Source of the DNA: Channallabes apus
Taxonomy: Eukaryota; Chordata; Actinopteri; Siluriformes; Clariidae
Direction of reading: 5' to 3'
Length of the DNA stretch: 64,000 nt
NCBI GenBank assembly: GCA_030522415.1
Contig: CM060107.1
Span: forward strand, 46,397,807-46,461,806
A program made the translations under genes and the position numbers. The notes under the pieces were generated by a model. The model was given only the letters and a program-made list of their open reading frames with translations, was not told the DNA's origin and searched no databases. Shown piece after piece: positions 24,501 to 33,148 of this stretch (positions within the stretch are counted from its first letter, which is position 1; each line of letters opens with the position of its first letter).

Positions 24501-25082
24501 TCCATGCACACAGAGACGGGAATCGAGCCTGAATCTATTATATAGTATAAGCAAATGTTACTGCATATATTGGCAGTGTAATATGTGACTTTTATGTCCT
24601 GACATGCAGATTTTATGTATTAAACAACCAATTCATACTGCATGTGTCAATTGTTATGAAAAAATGAACACAAATCTATGATTAAGGTCTACAGAGGCAA
24701 CTATGAAATTGTGTTTTTTAATGCATTCAATATTATTATTATTATTATTGTTTAATTTGGCCTATGTTTGCCCCCGACAGCTTTTTGGAAGGTGGGTAAC
24801 CTAACAGGCACAGTAAAGAAGCACATGCCCACGCTGGAGGCCCTGCAGGTGCTGTACCGCCGCATGAGGTACGAGTACGACTTCTACAACTTCGTGCGCG
24901 TCCAGTTCCACCTGCTCAAGAAGAAAATCGGCCTCAAGTCGACACGTCCGAGCTCGGCGCAAGAGCCAGACTTTCTGCGGGAGCTCGCCCTCCGAACCAA
25001 CGACCCACTGGACGAGGACGACGAAGACGAGGACGACGATACCGCTCTGGAAGATGCCAATAACTGGTTGGTGCAGCCTTGA
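5460..25082 (+). CDS. ust: Uronyl 2-O-sulfotransferase, six 3' exons (join 5460-5615, 10044-10123, 10212-10365, 21254-21351, 21899-22056, 24781-25082)
   Basis: UST transfers sulfate from PAPS to the 2-OH of iduronic or glucuronic acid in dermatan/chondroitin sulfate, in the Golgi lumen. The six exons splice without a frame break to 315 residues plus stop; vertebrate UST is about 400, so the anchor and stem exons lie left of the window. In window numbering, the 5'-phosphosulfate-binding region is 'NRVGKCGSRT' (11-20). H71 in 'TRHVHF' matches the catalytic His of HS2ST. R92 and S100 in 'NIIRDPINRFLS' match the 3'-phosphate-binding pair. 'NYFFRRFGDWRGEQNH' follows, and 'LVGILEELEDVLLLFE' lies in exon 5 of this set. 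The C-terminus is unusually acidic (DEDDEDEDDD). The paralogue HS2ST is excluded by these UST-specific stretches. Introns are full of repeats. Confidence 0.95.
5616..6123. other. ust intron, no gene seen
   Basis: Intron sequence after exon a. It carries a run of loosely repeated phrases around 'catttcc' and 'acatgtcc' (about 5690-6120), which look like low-complexity decay. I see no domain or RNA gene. Confidence 0.5.
6136..6510 (-). mobile_element. tRNA-derived SINE (family A), full length
   Basis: On the minus strand the element begins 'ggcggcgcggtggtgtagtg', with A box TGGTGTAGTGG and a B-box-like GGTTC sequence, and it ends in an (ATGA)n tail. A perfect 12-bp target duplication, CTACTATGATCA, flanks it at 6124-6135 and 6511-6522. 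The intact duplication and close match to the copies at 22113 and 24223 suggest a young insertion. Confidence 0.9.
6523..8150. other. ust intron; (GT)n tract, no gene seen
   Basis: AT-rich intron sequence. A (GT)n microsatellite lies at about 6890-6939. The text around 7740-7900 has a decayed transposon look but I cannot place it. Confidence 0.5.
8158..8365 (-). mobile_element. DNA-transposon relic, end 'tggccaggcagtgtat'
   Basis: The right end reads 'tttggccaggcagtgtat', a terminus-like sequence also seen in part at 15955-15970. The minus strand gives 'LGCIKQRKQLRRFEMTGTG', which recalls the decayed N-terminal part of a Tc1/mariner-like transposase. There is no second terminus with certainty, so the family call is tentative. 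Confidence 0.4.
8366..10043. other. ust intron, no gene seen
   Basis: Intron with (CT)n/(CA)n microsatellites at about 9013-9064 and a (GA)n tract at about 9361-9380. No recognisable coding segment. Confidence 0.5.
10044..10123 (+). CDS. ust: ust exon b (catalytic His)
   Basis: Acceptor 'ccatcag', donor 'gtgagc'. It encodes 'VELMKNISTMPQPFLYTRHV' and then 'HFLNFS', ending with two bases of an Arg codon. The His after 'TR' aligns with the catalytic His142 of HS2ST. Confidence 0.95.
10212..10365 (+). CDS. ust: ust exon c (PAPS 3'-phosphate site)
   Basis: Only 88 bases after exon b, with acceptor 'ttcctcag' and donor 'gtcaga'. The split Arg codon is completed and the exon encodes 'QPVYINIIRDPINRFLSNYF', with Arg and Ser eight residues apart as in other 2-O-sulfotransferases. 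It ends 'DDERYL' in phase 0. Confidence 0.95.
10657..10812 (+). mobile_element. tRNA-derived SINE (family B)
   Basis: The tRNA-like head 'tgtctcagtggtaggtctc' (A-box region) is followed by 'attcgattccc' (B box), then the body 'ggcgacccctcaacgagag' and an (AAC)n tail. It differs from family A in body sequence. Confidence 0.65.
11484..11612 (-). mobile_element. SINE (family C) fragment
   Basis: The text 'tttatttgtcacatatgctt' followed by 'gaacagagagggttaaagg' and 'gatcaataacc' matches the inverted body of the tRNA-derived SINE seen at 27355-27545 and 52878-52990. It is diverged, and no target duplication is evident. Confidence 0.55.
12034..12849. mobile_element. Mariner/Tc1-like MITE
   Basis: The left end 'cagttaaaccttggattgtg' is inverted at the right as 'caatccaaggttccactg', and TA lies on both sides (12032-12033, 12850-12851). 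The body has no transposase; it holds a (CA)n microsatellite at 12324-12373 and a G-rich tract at about 12268-12295. A related right end occurs at 17820-17932. Confidence 0.75.
12850..13859. other. ust intron, no gene seen
   Basis: AT-rich intron sequence without a recognisable coding or RNA feature. Confidence 0.5.
13860..14165 (+). pseudogene. Tc1-like transposase fragment
   Basis: Decayed frame containing 'IVSTVQAFGDSVMIWSYFSW' and then 'SGLDSATTCGNK', matching the stretch between the first and second catalytic Asp of a Tc1 transposase (usual form 'GDSVMIWGCFS'). Neither a full DDE triad nor termini can be seen. The relic at 23741-24190 seems to belong to the same family. Confidence 0.65.
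14400..14735. mobile_element. DNA-transposon relic, relative of 17258-18095
   Basis: Shares several phrases in order with 17490-18090: 'gaagaactattc(a/t)tcaagac', 'agcaaaatatgaagaaatga', 'gtgctgaaagaatcagcc' and 'atcaaggcc'. Both are decayed copies of one DNA element. The open frames are not convincing proteins. Confidence 0.5.
14756..14780 (+). repeat. G-run, G-quadruplex potential
   Basis: Twenty-odd G residues with single C and A breaks (14757-14779). Enough G-runs are present to form a quadruplex on the + strand. Confidence 0.7.
14836..17257. other. ust intron, no gene seen
   Basis: AT-rich intron sequence with a (CT)n tract at about 16161-16187 and short forward and inverted phrases ('gactaaaa') at 15680-15790. 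No coding region recognised. Confidence 0.5.
17258..18095. mobile_element. Tc1/mariner-like DNA element relic, with nested MITE end
   Basis: The left end 'cagtactgagcgaaagcctt' follows TA. The inverted partner 'agtcaagacttctgcacag' lies at about 17974-17992, so terminal repeats can be seen despite decay. The right end of the MITE family of 12034-12849 ('gaggttccactgta') is inserted at about 17795-17933. No intact transposase. Confidence 0.55.
18096..19784. other. ust intron with one old SINE relic
   Basis: A diverged family A SINE on the minus strand lies at about 18480-18658 ('gatgggaggaaactggagta' and 'gattcaac'). Otherwise AT-rich sequence without a gene. Confidence 0.5.
19785..20180 (+). 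mobile_element. Mariner-like element relic, copy 1
   Basis: The + strand encodes a broken 'HFHMFGPLKEFLGGQCF', which matches the C-terminal 'PSDFHLFGPLKEFL' block of mariner (DD34D) transposases. The right end 'agtcctggtttgacttgaa' (20157-20175) matches that of copy 2 at 26097-26612. The left end is unclear. Confidence 0.65.
20221..20355. repeat. Intronic repeat R2, copy 1
   Basis: About 135 bases almost identical to 22856-22988 in the same orientation (starting 'gattttattagactgaaatt', ending 'ctttttatccaatttta'). Copy 1 has a few extra bases ('tgtg' near 20270). The repeat has no recognised family. Confidence 0.8.
20371..20698 (-). mobile_element. tRNA-derived SINE (family A), diverged
   Basis: Minus-strand copy with a (CA)n tract inside its variable region. 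The B-box text 'ggaatcgaacc' and 'ctggaggtgcaagg' is preserved, but the head is truncated. Confidence 0.7.
21207..21249 (+). promoter_or_regulatory. (CT)n polypyrimidine tract of the ust exon d acceptor
   Basis: About 20 CT units run directly into 'gcag' of the 3' splice site at 21253. The microsatellite itself serves as the polypyrimidine tract for U2AF binding. Confidence 0.8.
21254..21351 (+). CDS. ust: ust exon d
   Basis: Acceptor after a (CT)n run, donor 'gtagag'. It encodes 'DINVCILENFPECSNPRLFY' and then 'IVPYFCGQHPQC', ending two bases into an Arg codon. The Cys residues match the conserved ones in vertebrate UST. Confidence 0.95.
21484..21592. repeat. (AT)n microsatellite
   Basis: Nearly pure AT repeat of about 100 bases in the ust intron, between exons d and e. 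Confidence 0.95.
21899..22056 (+). CDS. ust: ust exon e
   Basis: Acceptor 'ttggacag', donor 'gtacag'. It encodes 'EPGAWALERAKQNVVENFLL' and then 'VGILEELEDVLLLFERLLPH', a helical stretch characteristic of 2-O-sulfotransferases. It ends one base into an Ala codon. Confidence 0.95.
22113..22470 (+). mobile_element. tRNA-derived SINE (family A), nearly full
   Basis: It begins 'gttagcactgtcgccttgca', so the extreme head is lost, and it keeps the B-box-like GGTTCGGTTCC. The tail is (ATGA)n. It sits inside an (AAT)n tract that is present on both sides, consistent with target duplication in that tract. Confidence 0.85.
22856..22988. repeat. Intronic repeat R2, copy 2
   Basis: Second copy of the 135-base segment at 20221-20355, about 2.6 kb downstream and in the same intron/exon cluster of ust. 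Confidence 0.8.
23638..23732 (+). mobile_element. SINE fragment (family A-like)
   Basis: Diverged 3' portion: 'gatggattggcaccccatcc' and 'ggaataagctccagc', then 'ataatggatgga'. Confidence 0.6.
23741..24190 (+). pseudogene. Tc1-like transposase relic
   Basis: It starts at a terminus-like 'acactgtctggccaaaa' (23741-23757). Broken frames read 'HETSFSHMYWPPQNPD', equivalent to the block around the third catalytic residue (usual form 'WPPQSPDLNPIE'), and then 'LTRNDATDVIEAKGVP'. The E of the DDE triad falls in a damaged stretch. It has many frame breaks and is old. Confidence 0.65.
24223..24531 (-). mobile_element. tRNA-derived SINE (family A), 5'-truncated
   Basis: Minus-strand copy lacking the tRNA head, flanked by a perfect 12-bp duplication AATCTATTATAT (24211-24222 and 24532-24543). 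A 5' truncation with an intact duplication is the signature of LINE-driven target-primed insertion. Confidence 0.9.
24781..25082 (+). CDS. ust: ust last coding exon
   Basis: The acceptor 'cccgacag' is preceded by an (ATT)n tract. It encodes 'KVGNLTGTVKKHMPTLEALQ', 'VLYRRMRYEYDFYNFVRVQF' and 'HLLKKKIGLKS', then an acidic tail and TGA at 25080-25082. GC content is clearly higher than in the flanking introns. Confidence 0.95.
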
Positions 25083-26096
25083 AAGTTGGCACAAGGATTT
25101 GATATCTCCTAGGATTCGAGTGGAGATAGCATTCCCAAGAGCACTTTGTTGGTGTGTGCATGCACACACGCATGTGTGTGGTAGTGCACATGATCATGTG
25201 ATACCCGTATTTTTAACGGGGTTGTTTTAAAAATAAAATTAAATAAAATCCACCAGGACAGCTAATGTGCATGGATGGGCCTAATTTAATATATATACAG
25301 AAATACAAGACAAAAGACAATGTACAAATGAATTTATCTTTTTGTCTTTTTTATATAAAGAATGCTTTTTGCTTTGTTTAAAAAAAAAAAACAAGAAGTT
25401 TCAGTGATTTATTATTATTTTAATCTTTTGGTTTTAGAGTTTAAAATTAAGGGTGGAGTTTAAATGGAAGACGGTTTTGAGACATGAAATGACACCCAGA
25501 CGGAGAGCAGGGAGGTGAAAAAGTCTGTTTGATTTCAGATCCTTAGAAGCACTTCACACTGCACATGCAAGGCCTTACACCCCTCTACATGAGAACGGGC
25601 AACAGCACTACTTAGCATCAGATTTTTGTATGGAGCTTATATGAAATACTTGGGTGTATAAGCTATACCTTTTTATTCCTATTGAATGTACAAAAATGGA
25701 CAAGTAATGCCACAGTTGTGCCAGATGTTTTGGAAAAAACTCAAAACTACAACACTTAAATGCAATTAATTAACAGATATTTAATATACTTTTTCATCAA
25801 TTACTGGAACTGTTAATCATCAGTAAACATAACTAGCCAAAGGTTTGACCGACGATGTCGTCTCAGTACAGTCTGAAAATCAAACATGAAATCATTCCTT
25901 AATATAAACAACCAAATGATATCATACAGTATAATCATGTGTCCTACTGGGAGTCAGAAATCAGAAGACAGATGAGCAATAAAAATTGGTGTGATATGAA
26001 ATGGAGGGCTGTGTTTCCACCCGGACCAATGATCATTTCTTTGTTGATAAAAGAAAAAAGAAAAATCATACTTATTTTTAGCATATGTAGTTGTAT
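25083..26096 (+). other. ust 3' UTR and downstream DNA
   Basis: Poly(A) signals AATAAA lie at 25232-25237 and 25242-25247, only 150 bases past the stop. Other A-rich sites follow but the true 3' end is not determinable. No further gene seen to 26096. Confidence 0.55.
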
Positions 26097-26612
26097 GAGG
26101 GGTGTTCGAGTCAAACCGGGACTTAATTAAATACTTCCTGAATGAAGGCGACAGACTAAATTACATTTACACAACACATCAGACAGTACGGTGATGAGAA
26201 AACGTTTCCGTGAACATTCAGTGAGTAGAACACCTGATCGTTGATTATGGATAGATAACTTGCGCGAGAGCTTGCGCATCTGCATCTGTCTGTGGGAACA
26301 CAATCATTAACTAGCACCACTTACTGTACACATTACAGGGACTCACTCACAGCGAGTTAGTGCCACGTCCCCCGTACAGTCCTGACCTTGTTCCAAGCCA
26401 TTTCCACAGGAGTTCCTGGGAGGCCAGAGTTTCAGACGTGAAGCAGCAGGCAGTCCCGATCATGGCTCCGGGGTACTGAGAGAACTTTCTACCTTCTAAG
26501 TGCATTAGTGTAGCGGGGGATTACCTGTATGTAGAGAAATAAAGTTTTCTCTCTCTCATTACTGTGTTTTGTTATTCTACGCAATCCAAAAAAAAGTCCT
26601 GGTTTGAATTGA
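26097..26612 (+). mobile_element. Mariner-like element relic, copy 2
   Basis: The left end 'ttcgagtcaaaccgggact' (about 26104-26122) is inverted at the right as 'agtcctggtttgaattgaa' (26594-26612). The interior keeps the same 'ccaagccatttccac' and 'ggagttcctgggaggccag' text as copy 1, i.e. a decayed mariner transposase C-terminus. Most of the transposase is deleted. Confidence 0.7.
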
Positions 26613-27354
26613 AATTTAATGTTTTATCATTTATATTATAACAGCTAGGAGCAGTCATTCCCATACCAGGATCTCTTTTTTTTCCACTCCCAGACTCATT
26701 ACAAAAATGCTCAGTAGACATCTCCTCATGGAAATCATCAACCATATTTGTTTTAAAATACGAGCTATACGAGCTCCTGCGAAAGCTGTTTGGTTGTTAC
26801 TATGGAAACAGTAACATAGTGTTAATATAAACCTGTGATTGGACTTTGCAGCGATACTCATAGAGCTGATGTTCTAGAACATGAATCAGCACTTTTTGAC
26901 TGTACAATAGTGAAATGTCATTTATTCCACAGAAGCAAAATTTGAAGAAAAGTTATTTTTACAACTTGGGTAACAGCGTATTATAGGTTTGATGATAAAG
27001 CTGCATCACCAAATAATATTTCTCAGCATAAATTTCTGCTTTTCTAGCAATCACTTCTTATCCATTCAAAAGGATGCAGTTTGGTGTTTAGGTGAATTTA
27101 AGACCATTAAGAGACTCTCCGATCGCAGGGCAGAGAAGGCGGGGTCTTTGACTCCACATATGGAAAACAGGGTGTGTCCTAAGTCCATATATGGCAATCT
27201 AGAAATCTTTGCTCACATTATCCAGCTAGCTGCCATGACCTACGCCAGGAACCCTAAGATGATTTTTAACTCATGTTCATGCATATAATTGTCACTGTTA
27301 ATAACTAACATGAGCTAAATTTACCAGGAGTTTTCACGATAAGAAGTTATAATT
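26613..27354. other. Intergenic, no gene seen
   Basis: AT-rich intergenic DNA without recognisable features. Confidence 0.5.
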
Positions 27355-27545
27355 AAGCTACTCTTTTGGACTATGGTTCAGAAGTCCCCGGTTCAAGCCC
27401 CATGTACTGTACAGTACAATCAAGTTGCCACTGTTGGGCTCATGAGCAAGGCCTTTAACCCTCAGATGTTGACGTATAATGAGATTAAAGAAAAAAAAAG
27501 TAAGTCGCTTTGGAAAAGGACGTCTTCCAAATGCCGTAATCCAAT
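27355..27545 (+). mobile_element. tRNA-derived SINE (family C)
   Basis: The B-box-like 'ggttcaagccc' is followed by 'ccactgttgggctcatgagc' and 'ggcctttaaccctcag'. It ends with 'agtcgctttggaaaaggacg', a tail common to a fish SINE type. The head is damaged. Confidence 0.75.
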
Positions 27546-28264
27546 GTACCCTGAAACATTTCTTTACTCCGTGTATGGCCTTGAAAGAGGAACATTTGTT
27601 TCCCAAGTGCATAACTCAAAGTTTTAACACTTAAACCTCATTTGATACAATGCGTTCAGTGCTATCTTGGCGACTTCCCCTCATGACTCTTCATAGTTAT
27701 AGATGAAGACTTCATAGTTATAAATCGTTCTGATTTGCTAATTAGATAACACGCTGATTAGGCTAGTGATTGTCCTACCTTAAACAGCAGATCCGTTGCT
27801 GTCCGTTTCTGTTTATAAACAGCTCTTTATTCCTTACGATTTGCTGTTTTAGAGAAGGAAATTGCGTAATGACAAAACGGACAGTATAAGTCGATTATCT
27901 GGCACAGGTTACCAAATAAAATGTCTTTTTTAGAATTTGTTGATTTAACAGTGACTTTCTTGTCCATGATCTAGATGTTATGTATTTGGATGATTATAGC
28001 TAAAGAGCGTCTCTGTGTTTCATGTTTTTTTTTTTTAAGGTGGGTTGCATTGACCATTTCCCTTAGTTGGAAACAAATTATTTGGCTGAAGGCTGAATCT
28101 ACTGTATGTAGGCTGGAGAAATCGAGTCATGACTGCAGAATCCAAATCTGAACCCAGGATGGAATGTTCTTTGGAATTCATAGAGAGAGAGTATTAATAC
28201 ATTTTTTTTAAATAATGACAATTGAGATTATATATACACACCCACTCACAAACGCTAGTACACC
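27546..28264. other. Intergenic, no gene seen
   Basis: AT-rich sequence, no recognisable coding or RNA feature. Confidence 0.5.
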
Positions 28265-28500
28265 CCTCTTCTTCTTCTATACCGCTTTATCCTGTATTTA
28301 GGGTCACGGGGACCTGGAGCCTATCCCAGGAGACTCAGGGCACGAGGCAGGGTACACCCTGGACAGCGTGCCAATCCATCGCAGAGCACACACACACTAT
28401 GGTCAATTTGGGAACGCACATTAGCCTAATCTGCATATCTTTGGACTGTGGGAGGAAACCGGAGGAAACCCACCAAGCACGGGGAGAACATGCAAACTCA
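28265..28500 (-). mobile_element. tRNA-derived SINE (family A), 5'-truncated
   Basis: Minus-strand copy: 'cttctataccgctttatcct', then 'ggagcctatcccaggagact', ending at 'acatgcaaactca' before the head region. Confidence 0.85.
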
Positions 28501-28789
28501 ATAATCATCAATCAGCATCAATAATGCTGAATCGCATTTGCTGAGCCATGAGCATTCATAAATTGTTATTTGTTTATGTATATAATTATACTGACATTAT
28601 TACTGTTCTGTAATTTGTGTACAATTGCATGAACTTTGCATCTGGACAGACAGGTAGGTTTAATCTCCAAATAAATCCTGTTTCTTATTGACTTTCAAAT
28701 AGTAGCTACATGTTATGGCACAAAGTACTGTATGTGCAGACCAACCCATCATACTCATATGTCCTTGGTGAACATTGCACTCCAGATTT

Positions 28790-29460
28790 GTCCCCTTCCT
28801 ATGCTATTAAAATAAGCTCCATTCTTCTGGGAAGGCTTTCCTCTAGATTTTGAAGCATGGTGCTGGATGTTCGTTTAACCACAAGACCATTCTTGAGGTC
28901 CAGCACTCATATTGGATGAATCACGGAGAACAGTAGGTGGTCCAGTTCATTCAATAGGGCTGAGGTCTTCATTCATTGAATTTCTCCATTGCAATTTTGT
29001 CTCCACTGACTCCGCTTTGGCACAGTGGTGTAGTGGTTAGCACTGTCGCCTTGCACCTCCGAGGTCTGGGTTCGATTCCCGGCCAGACTCGATTCCATTC
29101 TCTCTGTGCATGGAATTTGCATGTTCTCCCAGATATGCAGGTTAGACTAATTGGCATTCCCAAATTACCTGTAGTGTGTGTGTGTGCCCTGAGATGGATT
29201 GGCACCCTGTCCAGGGTGTACCCTGCCTCGTGCCCTAGGCATCCTGGCATAGGCTCCAGGCCACCCATGACCCAAATTACAGGATAAAGCGATACAGAAG
29301 ATGAGTGAGTGTTGCTGGAACAGGGTTGGACCTCTAAACTCCAGTGAATGGAAATTGTAATCCTACAGCATACAGCTACAAATATTTGCTAATATCAGTT
29401 TGCTAGACATCCATATATAGTAGTGATGCTCAGGTGCCCACAAATGTTTGGTCATTAAGT
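28790..29460. mobile_element. Tc1-like relic, rearranged, split by a SINE
   Basis: 28790-28976 reads as antisense Tc1 transposase C-terminal sequence ('ggctgaggtcttc', 'ccagcactcatattggatga'). After the SINE, 29315-29345 reads sense ('ggacctctaaactccagtga'). It ends in a terminus-like 'gtgcccacaaatgtttggtc' at about 29433. The two parts face opposite ways, so the relic is inverted internally. Family call rests on recalled Tc1 sequence. Confidence 0.5.
29023..29309 (+). mobile_element. tRNA-derived SINE (family A), full head
   Basis: A box TGGTGTAGTGG (29028-29038) and B box GGTTCGATTCC are exact. The body is shortened and the tail is 'gatgagtgagtg'. The pol III promoter looks complete. Confidence 0.85.
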
Positions 29461-30065
29461 GTATATTATATTACGTTTTAATTTTGAGAATTTCTCCAAG
29501 TAAACATCTGAGGGCGCCACTGTCCAACGTAATGCTTTTTCCTTCACACTGGTCACTTGAGGCAAGTTGTTTTGCAGAAGGTACAAAGAGAATAATTCAA
29601 ATTACTTTCATAGCAAAGTAACTCTTCACTTTTATAGGGTGTTAACAGGATGAGGAAATACATAAAACTTGGTAACAACCCATTTTCCCCCCCTCATTCC
29701 TCGAATTAACTCAAGCCTTTAAACACTGTTGCCTTCTCCTTGCCTGAGCAACTGTGCTCTATTTAAGGCTATAGACTCTGTGTAACAGAGACAGCGCTCT
29801 TGCTCACATACATAGTCACACACATACACACAGTGTCCTAAGTGTTAGTCCAATTATGGTCTGTGGTTTGCTCAACAAGTTTAAAGCATGTGTCTCTGAC
29901 GGTTGGTGTGCCGGCTCAGGTTGTCTGGATCAGCTGTTCCTCACGTGGAAACAAACATGGAAAGTGGAATATTATATTCGATTCAGTCTTCATGTGGTCC
30001 TCTCCTCTTACTGTAATTATGTGTTTTTAAAAAAGGAGCTTTAAAGGAGCAATATGTAATCCGGT

Positions 30066-30110
<45 letters not shown>

Positions 30111-30165
30111 CTTGCATGCATTTACTGTAGGCATGTAGACATGTTCAAGACAACCTGCTGACATT
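29461..30165. other. Intergenic, no gene seen
   Basis: AT-rich DNA with an (AT)n tract at about 30068-30104. Nothing else recognised. Confidence 0.5.
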
Positions 30166-30169
30166 CAAA

Positions 30170-31370
30170 CAGAGCATCAGAATGAGGACGAGAGGTTATT
30201 TAAGTGACTTCGAACGTGGCATGGTTGTTGGTGCCAGACGGGCTGGTCTGAGTATTTCTGAAACTGCTGATCTACTTGGAATTCCATAATCATCTCTAGG
30301 GTTTACAGAGAATGGTCTGAAAAAGAGAAACATAATATCCAGAGAGTGACAGTTGATGCCAGAGGAGAATGGCCAGACTGGGCTACAGCAGCAGAAGACC
30401 ACACCAGGTTCCACTCCTGTCCTCTAATGACAGAAATCCGAGGTTACACTTTGCATGCGCTCACCAAAATTCGACAATAGAAAGATTGAAGAAAAAAAAA
30501 GTTGTCTGGTCTGATGAGTTTTGATTTCTACTACAGCATTCAGGTGGGGAGATTTTCTTGCCACACTTTGGGTCCCTTAGTATCAGTTGGGTATAGTTTA
30601 AAAGCAGAGGTGGAAAGTAACGAATTACATTTACTCGCGTTACTGTAATTGAGTAGTTTTTTTGTGTATTTCTTCTACTTTTTTAAGTAGTTTTAAAAAT
30701 CTGTAATTTTACTTTTACTTAAGTACGTTTTGTTTGAAGTATTGTAATTCAAATGCAAAGGTGGCCCTAGACTGGGACGTAACACCATATTTAAGTGACC
30801 ACTTTGATTTTTAAGCACAAGAAAAACAACAGCTTTATTATGCAAAGGTGTTCCTTCAGTTAAAAACAACTAGTTTGAGATTTATATCTGCTCATCTTTT
30901 TTTGAACTACGCTAGAATGCCTCAAACCACCCCCCCTCCCCCACCCCCGCTGTTAAAAAAATTAACTCGGTAACTTTTAAATTTTTTAATGAGCTACTTT
31001 TTACTTTTACTTGAGTAGATTTTTATAAGGGTAACTTTACTTGTACTTAAGTAAAATTTCACTGAAGTAACAGTACTTGTACTTGAGTACAAAATTTTAT
31101 TACTCTTTCCACCTCTGTTTAAAAGACACAGCCAACCTCAGTGTTGTTGCTGACTACAGTATGTCTATACTTTTCCTGTATGTCCAGAGGGATAATACAC
31201 CATGACACAAAGCTAAAGTTTTGTGAAACTGGTTTACTCAGATGTTCCCTACATGATGTGTGTGCAGCCAGCAAATCATGTCAGTATGGATTAAAATCTC
31301 TAGCACCTTGTTTCATCTAGGACACAAAGAAATAAGACAGTTATGGAGGCAAACAGGAAGAATTCAGCCT
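30170..31370 (+). pseudogene. Tc1-like transposase relic split by a hAT MITE
   Basis: The left part reads 'RGYLSDFERGMVVGARRAGL' and then 'SISETADLLGI', the N-terminal helix-turn-helix (paired-like) region of a Tc1 transposase. It is followed by broken frames up to 'KKVVWSDEF', which holds the first catalytic Asp. The right part (from 31126) carries later fragments such as 'gaggcaaacaggaagaattc'. The hAT element at 30605-31117 interrupts it. Many stops; inactive. Confidence 0.7.
30605..31117. mobile_element. hAT MITE (CAGAGGTGG ends), copy 1
   Basis: Termini CAGAGGTGGAAAGTAACG and its inverse '...CTTTCCACCTCTG' are flanked by the exact 8-bp duplication TTTAAAAG (30597-30604 and 31118-31125). 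There is no transposase. The interior, starting at 'ccctagactgggacgtaac', recurs alone at 34562-34717. Confidence 0.9.
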
Positions 31371-31699
31371 GGATGAGATCTCGTTGAAGTTTTATGACTT
31401 TTATGTCTATTGTTAAAAGTGCAAAATACAAATTAAATTAAGTTGACTTTAAACAAATCGAATATTTTGGAAAGTTGGAGAACCAAGAGGAAACCCATGT
31501 ACAGATGGAACAAGTAGCTTGAGCATTTTGAATTGAGCATTCTTGTAATAACCAAATAATGGAACACTTGGAGTGTTATTGTACATTTACAGTACACCCA
31601 GTGATGAATCTGTCACAGGTTCCTGTTCAGTGCTGCCATGTACGTCATCGTCATTGTCTTCCCAAAGTTAGACACAGCAGCAGTTCATGATTCTATGAA

Positions 31700-32190
31700 T
31701 CCTTTCATGATTCTATGCATCCATTCAATCCTGTGCAATCAATCATGATGGCTTTTACTTTGAACAAATCAAAGTTGTGTTGTCTTTCTTTGGCATGGTC
31801 CTTGGTGCCATAAACATTTGCTATCTTTCTGCGCAACATTGTGGGAATTGGTGATCCTCTACCCATCTTGGCTTCTGAGAGACACTGCCACTCTGAGAAG
31901 CTCTTTTTATACCCAATCATGTTGCCAATTAACCTAATTACTGTTAATTGGTCTTCCAGCTCTTCGTTATGCTCAAATTTACTTTTTTCCAGCCTCTTAT
32001 TGCTACTTGTCCCAACTTTTTTGGGATTTGTTGACACCGTGAAATTTGGAATCAACATAAATAAACTTTTGATCTGTCATCTATGTTCTATTCTGAATAA
32101 AATATTGACATTTGCATCTCCACATCATTGCATTCAGTTTTTATTCACAATTTGTTTAGTGTCCCAACTTTTTTGGAATCCGGTTTGTAT
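31700..32190 (-). mobile_element. DNA-transposon relic ending 'ttttttggaatccg'
   Basis: Common fish repeat text: 'gtcccaacttttttgggatt' and, at the right end, 'gtcccaacttttttggaatc'. The minus strand has an open frame of 117 codons (32058-31705), of which 'SGPIPTMLRRKIANVYGT'-like text resembles nothing I can name. Superfamily unresolved. Confidence 0.5.
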
Positions 32191-32268
32191 TTTAATCTAT
32201 CAATAGAAGACTTTAGCCTCAATCTTTGACATTACAGTAACTGCTGACCATTTGTACACAAGATTGCA

Positions 32269-32453
32269 GAGGTGGAAAGTAACGAATTACATTTACTCCC
32301 GTTACTGTAATTGAGTAGCTTTTTTGTGTATTTCTACTTTTTAAAGTAGTTTCTAAAATCTGTAATTTTACTTTTACTTAAGTACGTTTTGTTTGAAGTA
32401 TTGTAATTCGCTACATTTTAAATCATATTCGCTACTGAGTAGAAAATAAATGA
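32269..32453. mobile_element. hAT MITE (CAGAGGTGG end), left part only
   Basis: Begins CAGAGGTGGAAAGTAACG like the copy at 30605 and runs in parallel for about 150 bases ('ctgtaattgagtagc', 'cttttacttaagtacg'). No right terminus is found nearby. The GC-rich text at 32500-32600 may be interior of a longer, autonomous relative. Confidence 0.75.
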
Positions 32454-33148
32454 ATGAAAATGATAAAATAATAAAAATATTATGCTTTGTATAAATGCTC
32501 CGTTGCGCCGCGTGTGTCATGTCCTGGTCGCGCGCCGCTCCAGACTCCACTCCAGGTTTTCTGACATCAGCATCTACCTGACCTTCCACACGGTCGCTTC
32601 CGCCTTGAGAATGACATCATCGACTAGCGCTACCATATATAAACCGGAGAGAGACGCGGGAAAGATGAAAGAGGTTGTGATTTTTGGCGTTTTGATATTT
32701 GGTTGTGTATTCCAGTTTGACTTTTTGCCTCCCATTGACTTTGATTATTGCTTTGTCCCTTTGGTTTGGTTGGTCTTTGTATATATTTGTAGATAATTTC
32801 ATTGTTTTTGGTTTAGGGAGTCCGGGGGGGGGTGTTCTTCGTACGTCGCTAATTCAGTTAGCTGGATTTGATTGTTGTGGATTTGTCCTGATCTTGGATT
32901 GTTTCGTTCTTCGATGCTCATCTCGCATTTGCTGTCATAGCAACATGTCCGTAAGCTTGAACCTGCTCAGTAGCAGGTTTATTTCATGTAAACAGGATTA
33001 AGGCTGCGCTCCTGCCGCGTTATGAATGGTTGAAATGGTGAGGTCACATCTGATTGGTTAAAGTGCATGACTGACGTGGACTGACTCACGTGGGGAAAGA
33101 AAAGTATCTTGCATGAATATATATATATATTATTTTGCATGCATATAT

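Noticed and set aside
24801..25197. Antisense open frames opposite the last ust exon
   Set aside because: Shadows of the GC-rich coding exon; no independent evidence.
29028..29110. Possible tRNA gene (A and B boxes)
   Set aside because: The boxes belong to the SINE head; no cloverleaf or CCA-compatible acceptor stem is evident.
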